In this document: positions 1 through 8,369 of the stretch, piece after piece
Layout: each line of letters opens with the position of its first letter
How positions within the stretch are numbered: the stretch's first letter is position 1
Virus record (IMG/VR): IMGVR_UViG_3300042542_003080
Location: 1 to 27,541 of that record
Strand: one strand, 5' to 3'
Source: a virus
Length of the DNA: 27,541 nucleotides
Notes under the pieces: generated by a model
Databases searched by the model: none
What the model was told of the DNA's origin: nothing
The model's input: only the letters and a program-made list of their open reading frames with translations
Program-made: the position numbers and the translations under genes

Positions 1-19
1 GCATGGTGATCTTCTTCAT
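1..19 (-). CDS. 5' end of a further gene, cut by the window edge
   Basis: Only the first six codons are in the window and they read M-K-K-I-T-M. The ATG overlaps the TGA stop of the preceding gene as ATGA, the same junction used by most genes here, which is the reason for calling it. A start with two lysines followed by hydrophobic residues would suit a Sec signal peptide or lipoprotein leader. A secreted lysis protein (spanin, endolysin) would fit next to the holin-like gene, but six codons cannot establish this. Confidence 0.5.
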
Positions 20-447
20 GGTGCTGCGAACCCTTGCGCGTTGACGTAGACGGAGCCCGTGCCGCTCGCGGTCAGCGTGACGACCTCGAGCAGCGTGTTG
101 GCGGTTCCGACGAGGGGGACGTCGAAGTCGACGAACACCGTTGGCAGGCCACCCGTCGGAACCTTGGTGCGCCAGATGACCGTTCCAGCTGCGCCGTCAC
201 GGATGGCGACCTCCGTTGCGGTGGTCAGCGGGTCGGCCATGAGCTGCAAGCCGGTGATGTAGTTCCGCAGGCCGGCGCCGGCCGCGGTCTTGATCGTCAC
301 CGCGGTCGTGCTGTTGGTGATGCCGCCGGCTGCCGCGGCGTAGCGCCACATCGACGTTCGGTCGGTGCCGTGCATCGACACCGGGAGAGGCGTGGCGCCA
401 GAGACGAACTGCGGGTTGCCCGCCGGGTTATAGAAGTGCTGGGTCAT
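16..447 (-). CDS. Small beta-rich virion-associated protein (function unknown)
   Basis: 143-aa protein with no TM segment or signal peptide, rich in Thr, Ala, Gly and Val. The central stretch (about residues 36-105) has the pattern YAAAAGGI..., IRDGAAGTVIWR and NTLLEVV, which I recognise from many small phage proteins encoded near tail fibres. It looks like a single beta-sandwich domain, perhaps a fibre accessory or decoration protein. It starts by an ATGA overlap with the holin-like gene and ends by ATGA overlap with the next gene. Specific function is not known. The gene is secure because of its reading frame, its couplings and the family resemblance. Confidence 0.8.
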   Translation of the reverse strand: MTQHFYNPAGNPQFVSGATPLPVSMHGTDRTSMWRYAAAAGGITNSTTAVTIKTAAGAGLRNYITGLQLMADPLTTATEVAIRDGAAGTVIWRTKVPTGGLPTVFVDFDVPLVGTANTLLEVVTLTASGTGSVYVNAQGFAAP

Positions 448-827
448 GCGGGCTTCCTCGTGATGTCGCGCAGTGCTTCGGTGAGCTCGCGGCGAGACGT
501 GTGCGCGTCCTCTCGCACGGCTTGCATCATCTGCAGCTGCGTCGTGCTGAACGTCTCGCCGAGCTTGTGAGTCATGCTCGTGCAGTCACCGACGACCTTC
601 TCGACGTGCTCGCGGTTTGCCTTCCGCTCGGCGTCGCTCGATGCCCGCTCCTCGCGCAGGTGGCGCAGGAACACGAACAGGGCGACCAGCAGCAGAACCG
701 CTGCGCCGCCGCCAGAAAGGTCCTTCCAAGGGACATCGAGGCCGTCGGATGGAGGAAGAGCCGATGCGGCGGTGAAGCCGACTGCCGAGAGGACGCCAAG
801 GATGATGACTGTCGAGATGGTGGTCAT
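444..827 (-). CDS. Two-TM, coiled-coil membrane protein, holin candidate
   Basis: 127 aa. Two hydrophobic segments are visible, residues 4-24 (TISTVIILGVLSAVGFTAAS) and 39-56 (GGGAAVLLLVALFVFLR), separated by a short loop with acidic residues and Pro. A highly charged tail (57-127) with helical, coiled-coil character follows. Size, two-TM topology, charged C-terminus and position after the fibre genes fit a class II-like holin or another inner-membrane lysis or superinfection protein. No family-specific motif is seen. The ATG at 827 is chosen because it overlaps the previous stop as ATGA; the longer upstream frame is antisense-like arginine-rich readthrough. An endolysin is not in the window, so the holin role is an inference. 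Confidence 0.6.
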   Translation of the reverse strand: MTTISTVIILGVLSAVGFTAASALPPSDGLDVPWKDLSGGGAAVLLLVALFVFLRHLREERASSDAERKANREHVEKVVGDCTSMTHKLGETFSTTQLQMMQAVREDAHTSRRELTEALRDITRKPA

Positions 828-2260
828 ACGACGTAAGCGTCGAAGGTGACGTGCGCCCAAATCACCTGGGAACCAGTGGCGGTGCCCACGATGAACTTGG
901 CCACGGTGGCCACGAACTCGCCGGGGTAGACAGGGATGGGGGCGGCGAAGGGCATGTACACGTCGCCATTCGTCGGCATCGAACCGACGGCCGCACCCAC
1001 GGGCCACGTTTGGAAGCCGAGCGGGATGCGACGCGGAGCCTTCGTGCCGCTCGCCGTGGCTTCGGCCGTCGCCATCGACACCGCCGTGTGCCCGTAGGCC
1101 AGCGACCATGCAAGCGTTGTCGCCGTCGTCGCCACAGCCGCGCCGAGGTTGGCCGCGCTGATCTTGACGCCGCGAATCATGATCGTGCGGCCAGTGATCG
1201 CAGCCGTGCCGGCGGGGTTCTGGTACGAGGTGACGATGCCGTCCGTGACCGCAGTGGCCGCAGCGTTGAACCGCGCTTGCCCGCCGAACCCCGTCACAAG
1301 CGCAGCCGTGTTGGACAGCGCAGCCGCAGCCGTGGGGTCGGCGCTGTTCGCGTAGCTCGCCGTCGTGCCCATCGTGCCGCCCGACTGGCCCTGCGAAGCG
1401 TGCTGCCCAGCCCCCGTCATCGCGTCCACGGGATCGACCGTGTGCTGCACGTCGGCTTGGTCGATGGCCACGAACGCCACGCGCAGCTGCTGGGCCAGTC
1501 CCGTGACGCCCGTGTTGTAGGTGCGGAACGTGATCGGCAGCGCACCAGCGCCAACGGGGCCGACGCCAGCCACGTCGGCGAAGCGCGCAACGAGCACGTC
1601 GTCGATCCAAAAGTTCGCACCGGAGAGGTGCAAGTCGATCGCGAAGTTGCGCGTGGTGGCAGCGCCGATGAGCGACGCGAAGTTGAGCGCCACCGACTGC
1701 GACTCGGTGCCGTTGACGTTCAGGACGCAGCGCAGCTCGCCGGCAGCGTTCAAGCGGAAGAAAGCGCCATCCGTCGGGGCCGCCGTGCCCGTGGCCAGCA
1801 GCAGCCCCCATTCAGTGATGTTGCTGGTCTGCGGGACGTTCGTGATCTGCGCCCGGCACCGGAACGAGATGCCGCCTGAACCGCGCGTCGGGAACATGCG
1901 GTAGGACGTGACGCGGGCCACTGCGGCGTTGGCCGTGCTGCTGCCGCTGTTGAGCGTCAGGTAGCCGGACGCTTGCGCAATCGCCATCGTGGTGACGGGC
2001 GACGTGTAGAGCGCCGAGTTGATCGCCGCCGAGTTGAACCACTCGGAATGCAGGATCTGGTCGATGCCGACGCGGACGCGGTAGTCCTCGGTCGCCTCGG
2101 GGGACTTAATGCTTCGCGTCCCGGTGATGGTGCCGGCGTCCTGCTCGACGAGGATCGCGGCATGTCCGGCGAGCGTGTCGTCCAGCGTCAGTGCGATCTT
2201 CGCCTCGTTCTGGGCGTTGATCTCAAGCTGCGTCCCCGTGAGTCCCTTGATCTCTGCCAT
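824..2260 (-). CDS. Fibre/appendage protein with jelly-roll-like middle domain
   Basis: 478 aa, no signal peptide. Residues 1-90 look like an attachment region. About 96-270 read like a concanavalin/LamG-type beta sandwich: alternating strands including ISFRCRAQI, EWGLLLATG, GAFFRLNAAGELRCVL and a FWIDDVLVARF strand, as seen in phage carbohydrate-binding proteins. The C-terminal third (about 285-478) is a separate Ala/Thr-rich beta domain. Proteins of this shape are common among siphophage tail or receptor-binding genes. It lies directly after the fibre gene at 2267-3253 with a 6-nt gap and overlaps the holin-like gene by 4 nt. Receptor binding or capsid/tail decoration is plausible; no catalytic motif is seen. 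Confidence 0.7.
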   Translation of the reverse strand: MAEIKGLTGTQLEINAQNEAKIALTLDDTLAGHAAILVEQDAGTITGTRSIKSPEATEDYRVRVGIDQILHSEWFNSAAINSALYTSPVTTMAIAQASGYLTLNSGSSTANAAVARVTSYRMFPTRGSGGISFRCRAQITNVPQTSNITEWGLLLATGTAAPTDGAFFRLNAAGELRCVLNVNGTESQSVALNFASLIGAATTRNFAIDLHLSGANFWIDDVLVARFADVAGVGPVGAGALPITFRTYNTGVTGLAQQLRVAFVAIDQADVQHTVDPVDAMTGAGQHASQGQSGGTMGTTASYANSADPTAAAALSNTAALVTGFGGQARFNAAATAVTDGIVTSYQNPAGTAAITGRTIMIRGVKISAANLGAAVATTATTLAWSLAYGHTAVSMATAEATASGTKAPRRIPLGFQTWPVGAAVGSMPTNGDVYMPFAAPIPVYPGEFVATVAKFIVGTATGSQVIWAHVTFDAYVV

Positions 2261-2266
2261 GTTCGA

Positions 2267-3253
2267 TCAGCCGATGATGTAGTTGATGCGGCGTTGGCCG
2301 GTGACCGGTCCGGGGACTGCGATAGCAGCAACCTTGAAGCTCCCCGAGAGCGGCTTCACCGTCAGGACGATCCCTTCGAGCTCGCCCTCGTCGCCGTCCT
2401 CACCGAGGTCTTCGACGGTGGCGATGATCTTCGATGCACCCGAGACCGCGCCGTTTGTGACCGTGAACGTCGAGCCGTAGACGGGAGTCGTGCCGAAGTC
2501 GATGGTCGTCGAGTAGACGGTCGCACCACCGCCAGACGGCGTCGCCCAAGAACCATCGCCGCGCAGGAACGTCGTGCTGTTTGCGGTGCCGGTGCCGAGG
2601 CGCGCCGCGGCGATGATGCCGGAGACGATGGCCGCCGCGTCGATGCCGCTTACGAACGCCAGCGCGCCGAGCCCGAGCAAGGTCTCGAGCTCGCTCGCGC
2701 GCAGCATCGTCGGAACGCCGCTCGGGTCGGTGCCGGCTACGCGATCAGCGTCCGGAGTCGCCAGAGTCGCGAGGCCGCTGAGTCCGAGCTCGGTGCGAAC
2801 CTGGCTCGGCGTCAGGTCCTGCGGGGCGCCGTTGCCGCTCGCGTTCTGGCGACCCTTGATGGTCCCGGCGAGCATGCCGGCCTGCTTCGCGTTGGTGACC
2901 ACCCCGTTGTCGATGGTCCACACCGAGCCGCTGCCGCTGACCGTGACGTCGCCCTTGTCGCCGTCGGTGACACCGCCACCACCACCACCCGCAGGCGCCC
3001 AGACCTTGACCGTGCCGTCGGCGTCGAGCGTCACCTCGCACTGCGAGAACCCGCCAGTCGGCGACACAACGACGTTGTTCAGGTCGCGACGCAGCAGGAC
3101 TGGGCGGTCCTCGGTCTGCACGACGACCGGCTTCGCCGCCGACCACGCCGGCAGGGCGGCGACTCGGCGCCGCGCCAGCATGGCCATCGTCGTTGCTTCA
3201 GAAGCCTGCGCGCGCGCCGCATCGGCCGCAGCTTGTGCGACGAGCGGCTGCAC
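2267..3253 (-). CDS. Tail fibre protein
   Basis: 328 aa. A helical Ala/Arg-rich N-terminus (1-45) is followed by typical fibre repeats: a Gly run (about 88-94), the segment [19 protein letters not shown], an [12 protein letters not shown] stretch, and [15 protein letters not shown] at about 225-240. The last two are phrases characteristic of phage tail-fibre shafts with triple beta-helix segments. The C-terminal ~80 residues form a different, acidic beta domain that may be the tip. Translation starts at GTG 3253, with a good Shine-Dalgarno GGAGG 8 nt upstream. Family-typical role: trimeric adhesin or side fibre attached to the tail tip. Confidence 0.75.
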   Translation of the reverse strand: MQPLVAQAAADAARAQASEATTMAMLARRRVAALPAWSAAKPVVVQTEDRPVLLRRDLNNVVVSPTGGFSQCEVTLDADGTVKVWAPAGGGGGGVTDGDKGDVTVSGSGSVWTIDNGVVTNAKQAGMLAGTIKGRQNASGNGAPQDLTPSQVRTELGLSGLATLATPDADRVAGTDPSGVPTMLRASELETLLGLGALAFVSGIDAAAIVSGIIAAARLGTGTANSTTFLRGDGSWATPSGGGATVYSTTIDFGTTPVYGSTFTVTNGAVSGASKIIATVEDLGEDGDEGELEGIVLTVKPLSGSFKVAAIAVPGPVTGQRRINYIIG

Positions 3254-3256
3254 GGA

Positions 3257-3745
3257 TCAGACCTCCTCGAACCACAGCTGCGCGTTCCAGCCGGTGAGCG
3301 TGCTCGGCTCGGCGGCCCAGTGCAGCGAGAGGCCGCTCGTCGAGCTGGCCGGCAGGACGATCTGCTCCTTCTCCGGCAGCCACAGGTCGAAGCCGGCCGT
3401 GATGAGGAACGCCCACTCGCCGATGACGGTCTTTCCGCCCGCGCCCTCGCCGCTTGCGTTGACGCCTGCGGTTCCGGCGGCGCCGGTCGTGGCGCCGGTG
3501 ATCTGGGACACCTGCTCACCGCCGTCAACAGCTCGCGGCGTGGCCGCCGTCAGCGTCGGGAAGGCCGAGACCTGCCGGGACAGGCGGACGCGCACCATGC
3601 CCGCCGTGGTCGTGCTCGACTGCGAGACGTGGGCACGGAACACGCGGAGCGATCGCGACGTGCCGGGGTTGATCCAGCACAGCGTTCGGATCGCGCCCGA
3701 CGAGACCGTGACTGCCTCGGCACCGACGACGTAGATGCGGCCCAT
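3257..3745 (-). CDS. Small structural protein, probably tail-tip/fibre accessory
   Basis: 162 aa, predicted beta-rich, with no TM segment or enzymatic motif. The start (MGRIYVVGAEAVTVSSG...) and a C-terminal half with GEWAFLITAGFDLWLPEKEQ and HWAA...LWFEEV resemble small unnamed virion proteins found between TipJ and fibre genes. It is the first gene of the fibre/lysis module and is preceded by a 58-nt intergenic gap carrying the TTTTCACTGCGC motif. No Shine-Dalgarno is visible before the ATG at 3745. Function unknown; location is the only guide. Confidence 0.7.
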   Translation of the reverse strand: MGRIYVVGAEAVTVSSGAIRTLCWINPGTSRSLRVFRAHVSQSSTTTAGMVRVRLSRQVSAFPTLTAATPRAVDGGEQVSQITGATTGAAGTAGVNASGEGAGGKTVIGEWAFLITAGFDLWLPEKEQIVLPASSTSGLSLHWAAEPSTLTGWNAQLWFEEV

Positions 3746-3790
3746 CGTGCGATGCAGCGTTCGCTATGCAGGCGAGCGCAGCAACGGATC

Positions 3791-3802
3791 GCGCAGTGAA
3801 AA
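3791..3802 (-). promoter_or_regulatory. Repeated motif TTTTCACTGCGC, copy C
   Basis: Minus strand reads TAGCTTTTCACTGCGC. The motif ends 46 nt upstream of the ATG at 3745, inside the 58-nt gap after TipJ. The same 11-nt core occurs only at 19857-19867 and 27337-27347 in this window, also minus strand and also upstream of the first gene of a module. No clear sigma70 -10 box follows at a suitable distance. Probably a transcription control site; the protein that reads it is unknown. Confidence 0.5.
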
Positions 3803-3803
3803 G

Positions 3804-6800
3804 CTACACCGTCTGCTTCCTCGACGGCGACAGGCCGAACTGCCCGATCTGCTGCACGTCGACCACGAACGTCATCGTGCCGCTCGGCGTGTAGCCGTCG
3901 GCGGTCTGCTCGGCCGCGGTGTAGGTCACCCACTTGTCGCGGAGCGTCGGCGTTCCGCTGCCAGGCGTCGCCGTGATGGTCTTCGTGCGAACGACCGACG
4001 ACCCCGTCGGGTCGTAGATCGAGAACAGGTAGCCCTCGCTCGGCTCGTCCATCGGGTGCGGCGGCTGCGTGCCGACCTCCTGCACGTCGCGGCACCAGTG
4101 GGCGACGACGGTGAGCGTGGCGTTGAAGGGCGACGACCCGATCAACTTCGACACGGAGCGAACCGGCAACGGGCGCGCGTTGTGCCACTTCGCCGAGACG
4201 CCGATCGGCTCGACGTCGTCCAGCGACAGGCCCGGCGGCACCAGCTTGTAGACGAGCGCCGTCGGCTGGATCGTGCCGGGGAACACGCGGCGCCAGAGGC
4301 CGGGAGCCGGTGCGCCGGTGCTGGTGGTTAGCTGCACGACGACGCTCCCAGCCAGCCACCCGCGCGGGGTCGTGCCTCTGAGTCCTCGGAGCATGGTCTC
4401 GAAGTAGAACTTCCCAGGCGTCCCGTCGGTTCCGACCTTGACGGCCGCGATGATCTCGAACGCGTCCCGGTTCTCTGGGTCGATGACCGCGAACCAGTTG
4501 GCCCCGCGCGCGGCCTCGGCTGCAGTGACAGAATCGACCGAGATGCTCTCGTCGGTGAACTGCGTGTTGGCGTTCGTTCCGTAGCTGCTGACCGTCACGT
4601 CGGTGGTGCCGTAGGACTCGCTCGACGGGTAGGCGTCCCACGCGAAGCCGACCGTCCTCCCGATGATGGCCCGCTCGTTGACCGTGCCGACCTGCGTGTA
4701 GGTCGTGCCGTCCGGCGACTCGTAGACGACCGCTCCGGCCCAGTCCTCAAGGCTGGTCGTGTCGAGCGCGAAGGCCAGTGACGGCAGCAGCGCGTCCTCG
4801 TCCTTCCACGCGGGGATGTCGAGGATGTGCGCCTCGTTGATCGCGCCGGCCGTGACCAGTGCCGGCGGTTCCGAGCCGGCCGCGCTCTGCACCGGGCTCG
4901 CGACGGTCGACAGGTCGATCTCTTCGCGGACGGCCGTGATGGCCACGCGGAAGTCGCTGCCGATGTCGCGCTGGATGATGCGCGCCGAGACGACTTGCCC
5001 CTCGTCGTCGGTGAACGTCACGACGTCGCTCTCGAGCAGGTGCAGGTAGTTCGCCGGCAACACGAGCCGGTAGGTGCGTGCGTTGATGTGGGCCCGGCGC
5101 AGCGTCGTCGTCGCGAGGTTGCGCGCGTCCTTGCGCGTCAGCACGACGTTCGACAGGTCGAACTCGGCGTCGTTCTCCCACTCGAAGCCGAACGGGTTGC
5201 GCAGGCCGAAGTGCTGGTAGCCGTCGGCGAACTGGTTGTCGGGGTCCTGGTGCCGGATGCCCATCGACGTCGGCAGGTCCTCGGGCGCAGCGTCCTCGAC
5301 GTTGACCTTCTCGTCCGTCGCCGGCTCGCCGTCGAGGCGGCAGCCGAGGTGCGAGATGGAGCCGTTCAGGATCTCGACGACCTCGCTGTTGCCGATGTCG
5401 AAGACCGCGATCGCGCCGTCGCGCTCCTGCGTGATGAGCTGGCCGGCGACGAGCACCGGCTGGATCGCCGTCGCGAGCGCCGCGTTGCCGCGGAAGTAGG
5501 CGCCGAGGAACGGCCGGTTGTCGATGCCCTCGACGTCGATCGCGTCGTCGGGGATGCCGCCGCGCTCGCGCAGGATGGTCCGCACCGCCTCGCCCCACGT
5601 CATCGCGGAGTCGGGGTCGATGATGGCTTCCATCGCGAACGGCAGCGCGTTGCCGAAGTCGTTCGCGAAGAAGTCGTCGAGGCCCTGGTAGGCGATGCCG
5701 CGATAGGCCGAGACGTTGCCGGTGCCGCGCTTCTGGACGATCAGCGCGTCCTCGCCCTGCGTCTCGGTGCCGCTGTGGTAGTAGAGCGACGGATCGAAGG
5801 TCGGCGGGAAGAGCGGGGCGGCGAAGGGCTTCGGGTTGCGTGGCCGAATCCTTCCTGCCTTCGTTGGCCCGATGGCCTGGACTGACGATGGAGACCCACC
5901 GCTTGCCACTCGGATCTGTATCTCTGTCTCGTTCAAGACCTGAAAAGCAATCCACCCGGCTGGAATCAGGCCGACATCTGCTCCTGAACCGTCAATGAGG
6001 TTCTCCAGCGTTACAGGATCCCCGACAACGAACAGGCTGTTCGGTTCCAGGTGAGATGCTGTGTTGAACGTGAACGATGGGAAGCCTGTGGGCGAAGTGG
6101 CTCCGGTCCCCTCGACGAAGACGACGTCGTCGACTCGCGTGACGGAGGCAGGCGAGAATGGAGTACCAGCCGTCGCGGCGACGCCGAGGACGAGCTGCCC
6201 ATCGAATGGGGTCAACTCGATACGCCCCGGAGATGCTCCGTGCTCCACAACGTCGGCCACCTTCCAGTAGCCGTTGATGTCGGCGCCCGACGTCATCACG
6301 AAGCCGGACAGCTTCACCGCGTCGCCGATCTTGTGCTTCGTCGTGAAGTCCGGGTCGCTGGTCGATCCTGCAGTCAGCACAAGCCGCGGCCCCACCACCG
6401 AGACGACCATGTTGGCCGACTCGGTGGATACGAGGTTGCGGCTGTTGAACAGCAGCATCGTGTTGTTGCCGCGAAGCTGCACAAGACGCCGCGTCTCGCG
6501 GTCGTTGATCGCGATCAGCGCGTCGAAGTAGGTCCGACGCTGGGCGACGCCGGTGCCGCGCTTCGACGAAGAGGCGGCCGTTTCCAGCGCTTTCAGGTCT
6601 TGCCAGAGCGTGTGCGTAGGCACGCGGATGCGACGGCCCAGAGCCCAGACGCGCGGCGCCCCAGGCTCGTTCGAGTCTGCCGGGACACCGAGAAGGCGCT
6701 CGGGCCGGACCTTCCCTCGCCCTTTGCCTTGCAGGGCAGGGACGACAACGAACTGGTCGACGATGGCCGCCGCGGTAAGGACGACGAAGCCGAGGATCGG

Positions 6801-6854
6801 GTTCGCTGCGAACGCGCCGCCAGCTGCCGCGATGGATACGCCTGCACTTACCAT
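3804..6854 (-). CDS. TipJ-like tail tip / host-specificity protein
   Basis: 1016 aa. This is the large central tail-tip protein family (lambda J / GTA gp15-like, phage tail protein 3 domain) that forms the central hub-fibre. It has a hydrophobic N-terminal helix (about 13-38), then a region starting NEPGAPRVWALGRRIRVPTHTLW typical of this family. Two small inserted beta modules follow (about 150-218 and 250-320), then a core with SAMTWGEAVRTILRERGG, VLVAGQLITQERDGAIAVFD and the NPFGFEWENDAEFDLSNVV region. Downstream are fibronectin-like beta domains (about 680-1016). It is the last gene of the GTA-like tail-tip module, starting one nucleotide after the NlpC/P60 stop. The DNA around 5830-6270, encoding the second inserted module, is visibly less GC-rich than its flanks. 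Confidence 0.85.
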   Translation of the reverse strand: MVSAGVSIAAAGGAFAANPILGFVVLTAAAIVDQFVVVPALQGKGRGKVRPERLLGVPADSNEPGAPRVWALGRRIRVPTHTLWQDLKALETAASSSKRGTGVAQRRTYFDALIAINDRETRRLVQLRGNNTMLLFNSRNLVSTESANMVVSVVGPRLVLTAGSTSDPDFTTKHKIGDAVKLSGFVMTSGADINGYWKVADVVEHGASPGRIELTPFDGQLVLGVAATAGTPFSPASVTRVDDVVFVEGTGATSPTGFPSFTFNTASHLEPNSLFVVGDPVTLENLIDGSGADVGLIPAGWIAFQVLNETEIQIRVASGGSPSSVQAIGPTKAGRIRPRNPKPFAAPLFPPTFDPSLYYHSGTETQGEDALIVQKRGTGNVSAYRGIAYQGLDDFFANDFGNALPFAMEAIIDPDSAMTWGEAVRTILRERGGIPDDAIDVEGIDNRPFLGAYFRGNAALATAIQPVLVAGQLITQERDGAIAVFDIGNSEVVEILNGSISHLGCRLDGEPATDEKVNVEDAAPEDLPTSMGIRHQDPDNQFADGYQHFGLRNPFGFEWENDAEFDLSNVVLTRKDARNLATTTLRRAHINARTYRLVLPANYLHLLESDVVTFTDDEGQVVSARIIQRDIGSDFRVAITAVREEIDLSTVASPVQSAAGSEPPALVTAGAINEAHILDIPAWKDEDALLPSLAFALDTTSLEDWAGAVVYESPDGTTYTQVGTVNERAIIGRTVGFAWDAYPSSESYGTTDVTVSSYGTNANTQFTDESISVDSVTAAEAARGANWFAVIDPENRDAFEIIAAVKVGTDGTPGKFYFETMLRGLRGTTPRGWLAGSVVVQLTTSTGAPAPGLWRRVFPGTIQPTALVYKLVPPGLSLDDVEPIGVSAKWHNARPLPVRSVSKLIGSSPFNATLTVVAHWCRDVQEVGTQPPHPMDEPSEGYLFSIYDPTGSSVVRTKTITATPGSGTPTLRDKWVTYTAAEQTADGYTPSGTMTFVVDVQQIGQFGLSPSRKQTV

Positions 6855-6855
6855 G

Positions 6856-7266
6856 CTATTCGATCCCCCTGATGCGCCAGAACGCGACGACCGGCTCGAC
6901 CTGCACGCACTCGATGACGCGACGGTTTCGGCCCCACGCGTGCACGACCACCGGCTGGCCGCAGCCGTTCACGCCGACCGGGACGACGACGTGACGCGCC
7001 TGCCGGCCTACCCGAACCTGCCAGATGTGAGCATCCGCAGGATCCGCCACGCGATCGCAGTAGGAGGCCAGCCCGTCAGCAAGGTCTGACTCGCCCGGCA
7101 GAACCCCGTAGCCGCGGGTGGCAGGGAGCACGAGGCCGCACGCCGTCGCCGCCGCCCACGGGACGCCGACGCAGTCGAGGCCCCTGCCGATCGCTCGGCC
7201 TTGGTGGACGACTGGCGTCCCGATGCAGGACCGGACCGCCTCCAGGAACTGTGCGCGCGCAATCAC
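6856..7266 (-). CDS. NlpC/P60-family tail-tip peptidase
   Basis: 136 aa. Papain-like cell-wall peptidase of the phage type that follows DUF2163 in GTA-like tails; it is expected to cut peptidoglycan peptides during DNA entry. The motif GRGLDCVG carries the predicted nucleophile Cys32, and ARHVVVPV carries the predicted His92. The VVHAW...VIE segment near the C-terminus matches the family's IHA...VVE ending. Length is normal for this phage subfamily (about 130-150 aa). Start is GTG 7266, overlapping the DUF2163 stop as GTGA; the longer upstream frame is noncoding. It sits between DUF2163 and TipJ, as expected. Confidence 0.8.
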   Translation of the reverse strand: MIARAQFLEAVRSCIGTPVVHQGRAIGRGLDCVGVPWAAATACGLVLPATRGYGVLPGESDLADGLASYCDRVADPADAHIWQVRVGRQARHVVVPVGVNGCGQPVVVHAWGRNRRVIECVQVEPVVAFWRIRGIE

Positions 7267-8369
7267 CTCTCCCCCGGTTGCTCGATGACTTGTGCTGCGC
7301 TCGGCGCTTCGTGGTCGCCGCCGAAGTTCAGCTGGTTCGCGAACTTGTCCTTGCACGTCGAGAACAGACCATCGCACCCGACGCGGATGACGCCGCGGTC
7401 GCCGACCTGAATCGGGTAGACCGTCGGCAGCAGCAGCTCGAAGCGGTAGGCCGCGTCTTGGTAGCGCGCGATCGGGCAGACCTGGCCCGCGTTGTCGCCG
7501 GTCACCCAGTGGATCTCGCCGTCTCGATACCAGTCGTCGCCGAAGCCGTTCGTGAACAGCGATGAGGTGACGGTGAACTCGCGGCGGTTGTCGATGACGG
7601 TCGCCACCGTCGGGCCGCGGCCGATGTGGTAGGCGCACGACACCGGCAGAACCGACCACTGGCCGTCAACGAAGAGCGTGTCGGAGTCGTTGCCCAGGAT
7701 GGCGAGCTCCTGACCGCTGCCGACGCCACCCGCGCGCATGAGCACGCGGTAGCCCGCCCACTGGTCCGTGGTCCAGGACTTCGACACGTCGGTCAGCGAC
7801 ACCGCGTTGGCGGCAGTCGCGGTGCCGATCTCGCTGGCGGCCATCTGCGTCCATGCGCTGATGTCCTTCCGGCAGAACTGGCCGCCCAGCTTGTATTGAC
7901 ACGTCGTCGTCCAGGTGCCACCGAAGCGCCCGGCGGCCTGCCGCTGCAGCTGTTGCGACCGGCCCTGCAGCGTCGCGGTGAAACTGCTGCCGCGGCGCAC
8001 GATCTTGCGGATCCAGCGCCGGTGCCGCGCGAACACCACCCACGGCTTCTGCCAGTCGGTGACGACTTGGTAGACCGTGGCGCCGAGGTAGGCGCCGCCG
8101 TTGATGTCGGGGATCGTGACGGTCGTCCCGTCGATGTGCCCGCGCGCTTCCTGGTCGCCGGTGCGCAGAGCCGCCTCGCGCCGGTCGGCCGAGAGCTCGC
8201 CCATGATGACCGGCACGTAGACGCGCCCCTCGAAGGTCAGCGCGCGATCGTGGTCGGTGAACGTCAGCTCGACGCCGTCCTTGCGCACGATGCGGATCAG
8301 GTGGCAGAGCTTCTTCGTGCGCGTGTAGCGCAGCTGGCTGAGAGCGCCGGCTCCGGGTCGACTGGTCAA
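7263..8369 (-). CDS. DUF2163 tail-tip hub protein (GTA gp13 / lambda L-like)
   Basis: 368 aa. The N-terminal half has the diagnostic LIRIVRKDGVELTFTDHD and VYVPV...GELSAD pattern. The C-terminal signature is RVGCDGLFSTCKDKFANQLNFGGDH. Cys157, Cys166 (TTTCQYKLGGQFCRKD), Cys332 and Cys339 match the four-cysteine set that binds a 4Fe-4S cluster in lambda L and RcGTA gp13. An extra ~70-aa beta module (about 183-252, SWTTDQWAGY...) is inserted after Cys166. The start is inferred as TTG at 8369 because it overlaps the preceding stop as TTGA and gives the normal N-terminus (LTSRPGAG...); no nearby ATG or GTG fits. It links the tail tube end to the TipJ hub. Confidence 0.85.
   Translation of the reverse strand: MTSRPGAGALSQLRYTRTKKLCHLIRIVRKDGVELTFTDHDRALTFEGRVYVPVIMGELSADRREAALRTGDQEARGHIDGTTVTIPDINGGAYLGATVYQVVTDWQKPWVVFARHRRWIRKIVRRGSSFTATLQGRSQQLQRQAAGRFGGTWTTTCQYKLGGQFCRKDISAWTQMAASEIGTATAANAVSLTDVSKSWTTDQWAGYRVLMRAGGVGSGQELAILGNDSDTLFVDGQWSVLPVSCAYHIGRGPTVATVIDNRREFTVTSSLFTNGFGDDWYRDGEIHWVTGDNAGQVCPIARYQDAAYRFELLLPTVYPIQVGDRGVIRVGCDGLFSTCKDKFANQLNFGGDHEAPSAAQVIEQPGER

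Noticed and set aside
3745-3790. Imperfect dyad TAGCG-AA-CGCT in the third intergenic gap as an operator
   Set aside because: Only 4-5 bp arms with offset outer bases; not repeated at the other motif sites.
1973-3799. 608-aa plus-strand open frame
   Set aside because: Antisense shadow covering three well-supported minus-strand genes; Arg-rich low-information sequence.
4747-5955. 402-aa minus-strand frame inside tipJ
   Set aside because: Alternative frame of tipJ with Arg/His/Pro-rich shadow composition.
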